The notes under the pieces are model-generated. The model searched no databases. It saw only the letters and a program-made list of their open reading frames with translations, and was not told the DNA's origin. A program made the translations under genes and the position numbers. From Lacticaseibacillus suibinensis (GTDB lineage Bacteria > Bacillota > Bacilli > Lactobacillales > Lactobacillaceae), in NCBI RefSeq assembly GCF_003946175.1, contig NZ_RHOK01000016.1, forward strand, positions 1 through 58,546: DNA of 58,546 nt. Reading direction: 5' to 3'. Of this stretch, positions 15,828 to 22,267 are shown piece after piece. How positions within the stretch are numbered: position 1 is the stretch's first letter; each line of letters begins with the position of its first letter.

Positions 15828-17216
15828 ATGAGTCGTGACGCATTGAAAATGGTAACCATCGGTGGGGGTTCGAGTTACACCCCTGAATTGATTGAAGGCT
15901 ATATCAAACGCAAAGACCAACTGCCGATCAAAGAAATTTGGTTGGTGGATATTCCGGCTGGTGAAGAGAAACTCAATATCGTCGGCAATATGGCCAAACG
16001 CATGGTCAAAGCCGCCGGGCTCGACTGGGAAGTGCATCTGACATTGAACCGCCGTGAAGCGTTGCAGGATGCCGATTTCGTCTCGACGCAATTCCGCGTG
16101 GGGTTGATGCAGGCGCGCATCAAGGATGAACGCATTCCCGGCTCATACGGCTTTTTAGGTCAGGAAACCAATGGGGCGGGCGGCATTTTCAAAGCCTTTC
16201 GCACGGTGCCAGTGATTTTGGACATTGTCAAAGATATGAAAGAATGCTGTCCCGACGCGTGGCTGATCAACTTCACCAACCCGAGCGGCATGATCACCGA
16301 AGCCATTCAGACCTACGGCAAGTGGGACAAGGTGATTGGGCTGTGCAATGTGCCGGTGATGGCGATGATGACCGAACCCGAATTGATTGGCAAGCAGCTC
16401 AAGGACTTGACCTACAAGTTTGCCGGCATCGATCATTTCCACTGGCACCGCGTGTTTGATCACACTGGCCGGGAAGTGACCATGGACATTGTGGCGAAGA
16501 TGTACGAAGGGGATGCCGGGTTGCCGAAGAACATCTTCAACGTCCAGTTTTTCCGCGAACAGCTGGAAGAGATGAAAATGATTCCTTGCGGCTACCACCG
16601 CTATTACTACCGGGAACAAGAAATGCTGGACCACAGCCTAGAAGAATTCAACGGCGAAGGCACCCGCGCTCAGCAGGTGATGCGAATTGAAAAGGAACTC
16701 TTTGACTTGTACAAAGACCCGAATCTGGATTACAAGCCGAAGCAACTGGCCGAACGCGGTGGGGCGCATTACTCTGATGCCGCCTGCGAGGCGATTGCCT
16801 CAATTTATGCCGACAAACGCACGCATATGGTGGTTTCCACCCTTAACCGTGGCGCCGTGCCAGACTTGCCAACGGATCATGTGGTGGAAGTATCGGCGCA
16901 AGTGGGCGCAGCTGGCGCGATTCCGCTGACTTTTGGCCGTTTCCAACCAGCAGAACGCGGCTGGTTGCAACTGATGAAAAACATGGAGCTGGTCATTGAC
17001 GAAGCCGCGGTCACTGGCGACTATGGCTTAGCTCTGCAGGCGTTCACTATGAACCCGATGATCCGCTCTGGGCAGAAAGCCAAGGATCTCTTGGATGAAA
17101 TGCTGGTGGCCAACAAGCAGCACTTACCACAGTTCGCCAAGAAAATTGCCGAGCTTGAAGCCGCCGGTGTCCATGTCCACGATGACGTCGCGGCGCATAT
17201 CGACGAAACCATCTAA
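15828..17216 (+). CDS. Family 4 glycoside hydrolase, probable 6-phospho-beta-glucosidase
   Basis: GH4 enzymes hydrolyse 6-phospho-glucosides by an NAD- and metal-dependent redox mechanism. The 462-aa protein shows the N-terminal dinucleotide motif GGGSSYTPEL (residues 12-21), FTNPSGMITEA, the metal-site cysteine C173 in GLCNVP, the histidine in GIDHFHWH (H203), and RGGAHYSDAA later. The CNVP form is typical of the phospho-beta-glucosidase branch rather than alpha-glucosidases or galacturonidases. Start ATG at 15828 is chosen because GGAGG lies 8 bp upstream; an ATG at 15813 overlaps that site. No PTS permease is next to it, so its phospho-sugar must be imported by a system coded elsewhere. 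Confidence 0.85.
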   Translation: MSRDALKMVTIGGGSSYTPELIEGYIKRKDQLPIKEIWLVDIPAGEEKLNIVGNMAKRMVKAAGLDWEVHLTLNRREALQDADFVSTQFRVGLMQARIKDERIPGSYGFLGQETNGAGGIFKAFRTVPVILDIVKDMKECCPDAWLINFTNPSGMITEAIQTYGKWDKVIGLCNVPVMAMMTEPELIGKQLKDLTYKFAGIDHFHWHRVFDHTGREVTMDIVAKMYEGDAGLPKNIFNVQFFREQLEEMKMIPCGYHRYYYREQEMLDHSLEEFNGEGTRAQQVMRIEKELFDLYKDPNLDYKPKQLAERGGAHYSDAACEAIASIYADKRTHMVVSTLNRGAVPDLPTDHVVEVSAQVGAAGAIPLTFGRFQPAERGWLQLMKNMELVIDEAAVTGDYGLALQAFTMNPMIRSGQKAKDLLDEMLVANKQHLPQFAKKIAELEAAGVHVHDDVAAHIDETI

Positions 17217-17240
17217 GCTTTTCGCGGGGGCTGTGACGAA

Positions 17241-17337
17241 AGGCGGTTTTGGAGCCGACAGGTAGCCTAGCCATCTACCAAGTCCGAACTTTGGACTCGG
17301 TGGATGGCGTAGCTAGCTGCTCGGCTCCGGCCTTTTG
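17241..17337 (+). repeat. Structured intergenic repeat, element G (TAGCCTAGC-loop type)
   Basis: A long imperfect hairpin. The outer stem 17251-17258/17321-17328 (GGAGCCGA/TCGGCTCC) and inner stem 17270-17275/17303-17308 (GCCATC/GATGGC) flank an internal loop reading GTAGCCTA on one side and GTAGCTAGC on the other. A tip helix 17281-17285/17293-17297 closes it. The same internal-loop sequences occur, with different helices, on the minus strand at 17969-18072 and 23686-23787. Confidence 0.7.
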
Positions 17338-17382
17338 GCACGTAACTCTGCTGGAACATTCGGAGTGAATGTGGGGGCTGGC

Positions 17383-17626
17383 GCGGGTTACGGTGGTGGG
17401 CTCCGCTGGTGGGCGGCTGGCTGTGCGGCCGGTTCGAGCCGAAAAGCGGTCTCGAACCTAAAGTTAAAGCCGCCTTCGCTGCGCTCAATGGCGTCTTCAA
17501 CTTTGCCGCGATTGGCTCTGGGAAGCCCAGCTAAGCGCGCTGGTCTTCCGGTCGCCAATCGTTTCACTGCCAGCCACCTGCCAGCTCCGCCCACCGCCGC
17601 AACCCGCTTGATAATAGTAGGATGAC
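17383..17626 (-). repeat. Structured intergenic repeat, element A (outer stem plus three hairpins)
   Basis: The outer stem (starting 17383-17389/17601-17607) contains a symmetric 3x3 internal loop, TCC facing TCC on the plus strand, flanked by paired GC steps. It encloses three hairpins: 17431-17438/17451-17458, 17460-17465/17499-17504 and 17510-17516/17554-17560. A tail GATAATAGTAGG follows at 17610-17621. The layout and much sequence are shared with 30492-30740, with compensatory changes in the stems. Orientation is tentatively minus because that strand carries the GGA/GGA loop. Frames through it are not coding. Confidence 0.75.
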
Positions 17627-17782
17627 CGGCTAGCAGCGAACGGTGGCGGGGAAGAGCAGAATTTGGCGAGAAGTCCCAATGGTCGCTGTTCAAGTCACCG
17701 CCAAAAACGCCGGCATGATATGGAGCTTACAACTGGCGAAAACGGCCCATCGGCTGGATTGAACAGTAGGCTCACCACCGTA
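17627..17782. other. Non-coding spacer between structured repeats
   Basis: No convincing frame. It ends with GATTGAACAGTAGG (17757-17770), which repeats the tail found after elements A (17610-17621) and B (30729-30740). This suggests a decayed further copy, but I could not pair clear arms. Confidence 0.4.
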
Positions 17783-17933
17783 GGGCAGGACCGCCGGAGC
17801 AGGCAGGGGCTCAGTGGTGAAATTGTTCTTAGCCAACTTGTTGGCTTAGAACAAGCCGCGACTTTGAGACTCGAAGAGGCTCAAAGCGCTGGCCACCACG
17901 TTCCAGCCACTGCCTGCGGAGGCGGTCCTGCCC
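17783..17933 (+). repeat. Structured intergenic repeat, element D
   Basis: A 13-bp perfect outer stem (17783-17795/17921-17933), a 3x3 internal loop GGA (17796-17798) facing GGA (17918-17920), then an 8-bp perfect stem (17799-17806/17910-17917). Inside lie two hairpins, 17823-17837/17840-17854 (14 of 15 paired) and 17862-17868/17880-17886. The loop is the same as in A, B and F but read on the opposite strand, so D is inverted relative to them. Confidence 0.75.
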
Positions 17934-17963
17934 GGGCCTAATTTCATCGCTTCTTGTAGTTGC

Positions 17964-18077
17964 GTTGCGGTTGGCCAACGCCGGAGTGGCTAGCTACGCG
18001 ACGAGCATCGAAGAAAAAAAGCAGCTTCAATACTCGTCGCTAGGCTACCCATCCGGCTAAATGCGGCCAACCTCCAC
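17964..18077 (-). repeat. Structured intergenic repeat, element E (TAGCCTAGC-loop type)
   Basis: The outer stem 17969-17976/18065-18072 and inner stem 17998-18005/18033-18040 are both perfect 8-bp. Between them lies the conserved internal loop (minus strand GTAGCCTAGC facing GCGTAGCTAGC). Just outside the outer stem, a 3x3 loop TGC/TCC is flanked by a GT/AC pair. It ends about 25 bp before the -10 of the DUF402 gene. It is homologous to 23686-23787. Confidence 0.75.
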
Positions 18078-18108
18078 AGCCTGCCTTTCTTGCTTTCGGG
18101 CTTTCTGG

Positions 18109-18114
18109 TATACT
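18109..18114 (+). promoter_or_regulatory. -10 box for the DUF402 gene
   Basis: TATACT is preceded by CTGG; no good -35 is seen 17 bp upstream. It is placed some 40 bp before the ATG at 18154. Confidence 0.4.
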
Positions 18115-18153
18115 GACTTTGACAAAAGATAATTGCTGAAAGCTGGACATACT

Positions 18154-18690
18154 ATGCGGATCCCTAAGGAAGGCGACTCGATCGCCATTCAGAGCTACAA
18201 GCACGATGGGAGCCTGCACCGCACATGGCGAGACACGATGGTTCTGAAAACCAGCGAAGATGCAATTATTGGTTGTAACGATCACACCCTTGTGACCGAA
18301 TCCGATGGCAGACGGTGGCTGACCCGCGAGCCAGCAATCGTGTATTTTCATAAACATTACTGGTTCAATGTGATTGCGATGATCCGCGAAGGCGGCGTGT
18401 CGTATTACTGCAACTTAGCCAGTCCTGTGACGTTGGATCAGGAAGCGCTGAAGTATATTGACTACGACCTGGACGTTAAGGTTTTCCCTGATGGCGAAAA
18501 GCGGCTCCTCGATGTGGATGAATACGAAGCGCACAGTCGAAAATGGCAATACCCGGCCACCACGGATCGCATTTTGAAGGCGAACGTGCGGGTGTTGGTC
18601 GATTGGATTAACCATGGTAAAGGCCCGTTTTCACAGGCCTATGTTGATCTGTGGTACAACCGGTACTTGCAGTTGTCTCACCGGGTGTAG
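18154..18690 (+). CDS. DUF402 family nucleoside tri-/diphosphate phosphatase (YgaC-like)
   Basis: The 178-aa product closely follows the YgaC/Ntdp type of Firmicutes, which hydrolyses nucleoside tri- and diphosphates with Mn or Mg. Diagnostic stretches are [20 protein letters not shown] at the N-terminus, [30 protein letters not shown] and the metal-binding [14 protein letters not shown] and LLDVDEYE acidic clusters. The start at 18154 was chosen because the family begins MRIPKEG; a TTG 21 bp upstream is in frame but less likely. It is a monocistronic gene with its own promoter and terminator. Confidence 0.92.
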   Translation: MRIPKEGDSIAIQSYKHDGSLHRTWRDTMVLKTSEDAIIGCNDHTLVTESDGRRWLTREPAIVYFHKHYWFNVIAMIREGGVSYYCNLASPVTLDQEALKYIDYDLDVKVFPDGEKRLLDVDEYEAHSRKWQYPATTDRILKANVRVLVDWINHGKGPFSQAYVDLWYNRYLQLSHRV

Positions 18691-18717
18691 ACCCGAAGCC
18701 GCGCGGTTGCGGTTAGG

Positions 18718-18740
18718 CGCGAGGGGAACCTCGCGTTTTT
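18718..18740 (+). terminator. Rho-independent terminator after the DUF402 gene
   Basis: A 7-bp perfect stem CGCGAGG / CCTCGCG with a GGAA tetraloop, then TTTTT. Confidence 0.9.
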
Positions 18741-18763
18741 ATTTATGGAAAAGAGGAAAATAA

Positions 18764-19279
18764 ATGACAGCATTACTGAATCAGCCTGCGAGTCAGTTTA
18801 TCGGTAAGGTGTACACTGCCGCCGATTCAGATCAAATGGGGACGTTTTTTACCTGCTGGCAGGAATTCGAAGCGGCCGGTTCCTTTCAGGCTTTAGATGC
18901 CGTGGTGCCGACGCCAAATCGCGCGTACCTGGTGATTTTCTCGCCTTACGATAACTTCCAGTACTGGATTGGCAGCTTGGCCGAAGCTGATACGCCGGTG
19001 CCAGCGGGACTGGAAGGCGTGAAGCTACCAGCCGCCACCGTGGGCAAGGCCAGTAAGCCGGCGAACGGAATTTTGAATCAACTGCCGGTGCAAACCACTT
19101 TCGCCAAAGGCCTAGAAGTGCTTGAAAAAGCCGGCTTCCCGATTCCGGCGCATATTGGCCAAACTGACAATCCGTATTACATCGAATCGTATCCGGTTAA
19201 GGCTGGTGAAGTGGCCAGCGTTGACTATCTGCTGTACATCAATGAAAATCAACTGGAGGGCTATGATGAGTTCGATTGA
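18764..19279 (+). CDS. GyrI-like effector-binding domain protein
   Basis: The 171-aa protein looks like a stand-alone effector-binding domain of the GyrI/AraC type: a repeated beta-alpha-beta-beta unit with FIGKVYTAADSD, FFTCWQEFEAAGSFQAL, YLVIFSPYDNFQYWIGSL and a second half ending VDYLLYINE. Such domains bind small amphipathic molecules in multidrug regulators or act as isolated proteins of unknown role. It has no DNA-binding part. An AAGAGGAAAATAA site precedes the ATG. It overlaps the acetyltransferase gene downstream by 14 bp, so the two are co-expressed. Confidence 0.65.
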   Translation: MTALLNQPASQFIGKVYTAADSDQMGTFFTCWQEFEAAGSFQALDAVVPTPNRAYLVIFSPYDNFQYWIGSLAEADTPVPAGLEGVKLPAATVGKASKPANGILNQLPVQTTFAKGLEVLEKAGFPIPAHIGQTDNPYYIESYPVKAGEVASVDYLLYINENQLEGYDEFD

Positions 19280-19883
19280 TCACGACCGCATGGTAGCAGG
19301 GCAGCTGTATCGCGCCGATGCCGCCGACCTCGCCCGGCAAAGGCGCCAGGCGCGGCAGCTGACAGCGCAGTTTAATGCCCTGGCCACCACTGAGGAAACG
19401 AAGCGGGCGGCCTTGCTCCAGCAACTGTTTGGCGCGATTGGGACAGGCGGCTATATTGAACCGAATTTGCGGGTTGATTACGGCGTCAACATCCACATTG
19501 GCCAGAATTTTTATGCCAACTACGATCCCATCATGCTGGATGTGGCGCCCATCACGATTGGCGATAATGTGCTCTTTGGCCCGCGGGTCAGCTTGTTGAC
19601 GCCAGGCCACCCGCTGGACGCGGATATTCGCAACTCTGGGGTCGAATACGCCCAGCCCATCACGATTGGCAATAATGTCTGGCTCGGCGGCGAGGTGACG
19701 GTGCTACCTGGCGTGACGATTGGCGAAAACACCATTGTCGGCGCGGGGAGTGTGGTGACGAAGGATTTGCCTGATTCAGTGATTGCAGTGGGTAATCCGG
19801 CTCATGTGCTACGGCCGCTGACTGCTGCGGATCACGACCGCTGGGTGCAGGCCAAAGCCGAATATGACGCCGCCATCAAGTAG
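19266..19883 (+). CDS. Maltose/galactoside O-acetyltransferase family protein
   Basis: It transfers acetyl groups from acetyl-CoA to sugar hydroxyls. The 205-aa protein has the N-terminal maltose-acetyltransferase cap (DRMVAGQLYRADAADLARQR) and a left-handed beta-helix of hexapeptide repeats: NIHIGQNFYANY, PITIGDNVLFGP, the catalytic histidine in LLTPGHPLDA, PITIGNNVWLGG, VTIGENTIVGAGSVV and PAHVLRPL. Start ATG at 19266 is preferred because GGAGGG ends 5 bp before it; an ATG three bases earlier is too close. The next gene begins 11 bp after the stop. Confidence 0.88.
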   Translation: MSSIDHDRMVAGQLYRADAADLARQRRQARQLTAQFNALATTEETKRAALLQQLFGAIGTGGYIEPNLRVDYGVNIHIGQNFYANYDPIMLDVAPITIGDNVLFGPRVSLLTPGHPLDADIRNSGVEYAQPITIGNNVWLGGEVTVLPGVTIGENTIVGAGSVVTKDLPDSVIAVGNPAHVLRPLTAADHDRWVQAKAEYDAAIK

Positions 19884-19894
19884 GAGGACTAACC

Positions 19895-20479
19895 ATGCCC
19901 AAAAGTCGCCTTGAAGCCTTCACCGATGGGGTGATCGCCATTATCATTACCATCATGGTGCTGGACCTGCACGCCCCAGAAGCGGGTAGCTTCGCGGCGC
20001 TGTGGGGGATGCGGAGCGTTTTTTTGATTTATCTGATTTCCTTTTTTACCATGGCGGTGTACTGGAACAATCATCATCATTTGTTTTTGTTGATCAAGAA
20101 AATCAGTGATCGCGTCCTGTGGGCCAACTTGGCTTTTTTGTTTGCGGCGTCATTGATGCCGTTTGCCACGTCTTGGGTCGGCGCGCAACACTTAGACAGC
20201 TATGTGCCTGAGATGACTTACGGCGTGGTGATGCTGCTGATGGACGTGACTTTCTGGCTGCTCATTCGGCTGTTGATTCACGCTGATCGCCACAACACGG
20301 CGCTGGTCGGATTGCTGGGCGAAGGCTATTACAAACCGCTGGTGACCATCAGCGGCAATGTGCTGGCGATTTTGCTGGCGTTTCTATGGCCGCCTTTGAC
20401 CATCATTGTGGACGTGGCGCTGCTAGCGCTGTGGGCTCAGCCGGAAAAACGCATCGAGCACCATGTTCACCATAGTTAG
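19895..20479 (+). CDS. TMEM175-family (DUF1211) potassium channel-like membrane protein
   Basis: The 194-aa protein opens with RLEAFTDGVIAIIITIMVLD, the RxxxFSDGVxAIxxT signature that forms the pore-lining first helix of TMEM175-type K+ channels, here with T in place of S. Further membrane helices follow (about 37-56, 70-90, 105-125 and 150-180), about six in total, as in bacterial single-repeat members, which assemble as tetramers. NHHHLFLLIKK between helices 2 and 3 is also typical. GGAGG lies before the ATG. It is the last gene of the three-gene unit and is closed by a strong bidirectional terminator. Confidence 0.85.
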   Translation: MPKSRLEAFTDGVIAIIITIMVLDLHAPEAGSFAALWGMRSVFLIYLISFFTMAVYWNNHHHLFLLIKKISDRVLWANLAFLFAASLMPFATSWVGAQHLDSYVPEMTYGVVMLLMDVTFWLLIRLLIHADRHNTALVGLLGEGYYKPLVTISGNVLAILLAFLWPPLTIIVDVALLALWAQPEKRIEHHVHHS

Positions 20480-20525
20480 AATCGAAAACGGCCGGCATTT
20501 TTTGCCGACCGTTTTCTGATTCTAA
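20476..20525. terminator. Bidirectional rho-independent terminator
   Basis: A long stem in which TTAGAATC pairs with GATTCTAA and AAAACGG with CCGTTTT, with small internal mismatches and a T-rich loop. It lies between the channel gene and the convergent GNAT gene and overlaps both stop codons. Confidence 0.85.
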
Positions 20526-20953
20526 AGGGTTAATTGCATTTCGCGGTGCCGGATGCCGGCATCTAGAAATTCTGGCCGGTCCGTGAGCTGGTAACCGAGG
20601 GCTTTATAGAAGCCCACTGCCTGCACTTGCGCGTCGAGGCGCATCGTGTCGATGCCATGCCCTTTGGCGTAGGCCGTGAGCTGCTCCAGCAGCACTTGGC
20701 CTACGCCATGGTGCCGGTAAGCTTTCATCACTGCCACGCGCTGAACGTGGTAGCCGCCGTGTTCCGGCAGCAGACGAGCGGTGGCGACAGGCAGGCCGCT
20801 ATCATAGGCGACAAAATAGATGGCTTTGGCTTCGTCTGCGTCGACTTCGCGGTCGGCCGGGACGTGTTGTTCGTCGACAAAGACGGTGGTGCGAATCATT
20901 AAGGCATCTTGATAAGTTTGGGTAGCAAGATCAGTGGTGATTTTAAATTCCAT
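20522..20953 (-). CDS. GNAT-family N-acetyltransferase
   Basis: The 143-aa protein shows the GNAT core: TARLLPEHGGYHVQRVAVM (strands beta4-motif C/D), YRHHGVGQVLLEQL (motif A pyrophosphate loop, Q/RxxGxG/A) and DAQVQAVGFYKALGYQ (motif B). The N-terminal LMIRTTVFVDEQHVPADREVD and the QVQAVGFYKALGYQ ending resemble the ElaA/YjcF-like branch. Acetyl-CoA would be the donor; the acceptor is unknown. It is a single gene, convergent with the channel gene and divergent from the permease gene. Confidence 0.82.
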   Translation of the reverse strand: MEFKITTDLATQTYQDALMIRTTVFVDEQHVPADREVDADEAKAIYFVAYDSGLPVATARLLPEHGGYHVQRVAVMKAYRHHGVGQVLLEQLTAYAKGHGIDTMRLDAQVQAVGFYKALGYQLTDRPEFLDAGIRHREMQLTL

Positions 20954-21050
20954 AGGTCAGTGGCTCCTGTTTTTGGGATGACTTATTATAGCATCACCAG
21001 TCAAAATGAAAATAGCTGCTGCGGCCGGTCATCATTGACATTACAAAGGT

Positions 21051-21058
21051 GGTATAAT
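21051..21058 (+). promoter_or_regulatory. Extended -10 promoter of the AI-2E-type permease gene
   Basis: TGGTATAAT is a perfect -10 with a TGn extension. A TTGACA at 21035-21040 is only 12 bp upstream, too close for a normal -35. Confidence 0.55.
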
Positions 21059-21096
21059 CCGATATACTAAAGTTAGTGAAAATCTTGTGAGGAGGG

Positions 21097-22233
21097 ATGG
21101 CTTTGTTTGAACGGTTACGCGAATCGCGGCTGATGTACTGGTCGCTGGAGGCGCTGATCATTGTGATCTTGATCATCTGCCTGTCCAACTTAAGCTTTTT
21201 GTTTGCGCCCATCGCGACGTTCTTTTCCACCTTGCTCATTCCTTTTCTGGTGGCGGGATTTTTGTTCTATCTGTTCAATCCTTTAATTAATCTCATGACC
21301 AAAGCGCACATTCCTCGCGCAGGCGCCATCATCTTTGTGTTTCTCGTGGTGATCGGCCTGATCGGGCTGTTGATTGCCACCATCATTCCGAACTTGATTG
21401 ACCAGGTTACGCAGTTGGTCACCGGGTTGCCGGCGCTGTTGAAGAGCCTGCGCGCAGAGCTGTCAGAGTTGTCCCGGTATCGCTGGTATCAACAATTTGG
21501 CGTGGCCAAATTGATTGCCAAACTGAAAGTCGAACCGGCGACGATTTTGCCGAAAATACTGGGCGGCTTCACCAGCGGGGTGCCGAGCTTGATTGGCTCT
21601 GTCGCTGGCACCGTCATCAGCGTCATCACCATTCCCGTTTTGCTGTTTTACATGCTGAAAGATGGCGAACGGTTGGTGCCGGCGGTACAGCGAGTGTTTC
21701 CCGATAAGTACCAAACGGAAATCAGCACGGTGTTCACTCGGATGAGTTCGACCTTGTCGCATTACATCGCTGGGCAGGCGATTGAGTGTTTGTTCGTGGG
21801 GAGCTTCACCTTTATCGGCTATCTCATTATCGGCATGCCCTACGCGTTCTTGCTGGGCTTCATTGCCGGCGTGGTGACCATCATTCCCTATCTCGGCCCG
21901 TACATTGGCATCGCGCCGGCGCTGATGGTGGCACTGACGCAAGGTTGGGGCAAGGTGGTGCTGGTAATTGTGGTCGTGCTGATTGTCCAGCAAACCGACG
22001 GCAATCTGATTTATCCGAATGTTATCGGCCGCAGCTTGGATATTTATCCGTTGACCATCATTGTGTTACTGCTGGTGGCGGGCAACCTCTGGGGCATTCT
22101 CGGCACAATTTTGGCGGTGCCAGCTTACGCGGTGGGTAAAACCACCGTCACTTATGCTGCTGAGCTCTATCGCTTCCACAAGCAGCAGCGGCAAAGTGAG
22201 CAAACGCTGCTGCAAAAACCGAAAGCACGTTAA
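21097..22233 (+). CDS. AI-2E family transporter (PerM/YtrP-like permease)
   Basis: The 378-aa membrane protein has the fold of AI-2E/PerM transporters: two N-terminal helices (about 15-35 and 38-58), a third at about 70-95 (AGAIIFVFLVVIGLIGLLIA), a soluble central segment (about 100-150), and a C-terminal cluster of helices including IPVLLFYMLKDGERL, GMPYAFLLGFIAGVVTIIPYLGP, VVLVIVVVLIVQQTDGN and the late PLTIIVLLLVAGNLWGILG. The IPYLGPYIG and LxYP...G segments are family signatures. Members export diverse small molecules or act as Na+/H+ antiporters; the substrate here is unknown. ATG at 21097 follows GAGGAGGG. The CorC-type gene begins 34 bp downstream. Confidence 0.87.
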   Translation: MALFERLRESRLMYWSLEALIIVILIICLSNLSFLFAPIATFFSTLLIPFLVAGFLFYLFNPLINLMTKAHIPRAGAIIFVFLVVIGLIGLLIATIIPNLIDQVTQLVTGLPALLKSLRAELSELSRYRWYQQFGVAKLIAKLKVEPATILPKILGGFTSGVPSLIGSVAGTVISVITIPVLLFYMLKDGERLVPAVQRVFPDKYQTEISTVFTRMSSTLSHYIAGQAIECLFVGSFTFIGYLIIGMPYAFLLGFIAGVVTIIPYLGPYIGIAPALMVALTQGWGKVVLVIVVVLIVQQTDGNLIYPNVIGRSLDIYPLTIIVLLLVAGNLWGILGTILAVPAYAVGKTTVTYAAELYRFHKQQRQSEQTLLQKPKAR

Positions 22234-22267
22234 CGCCATCCCGGCGAGTTAAGAAAGGAAAGTTCTG

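Noticed and set aside
17335-17625. Open frames of 90-110 codons on both strands through the structured repeat
   Set aside because: They follow the inverted-repeat arms, have no ribosome-binding site and give low-complexity Ala/Gly/Arg/Pro peptides. The same holds for frames at 30769-31136.
17217-18100. CRISPR array
   Set aside because: The repeats are dissimilar long hairpins of varied length, not short identical repeats with equal spacers, and no cas gene is near.
21035-21058. Classical TTGACA...TATAAT promoter of the permease
   Set aside because: The spacer is only 12 bp; the extended -10 is the better explanation.
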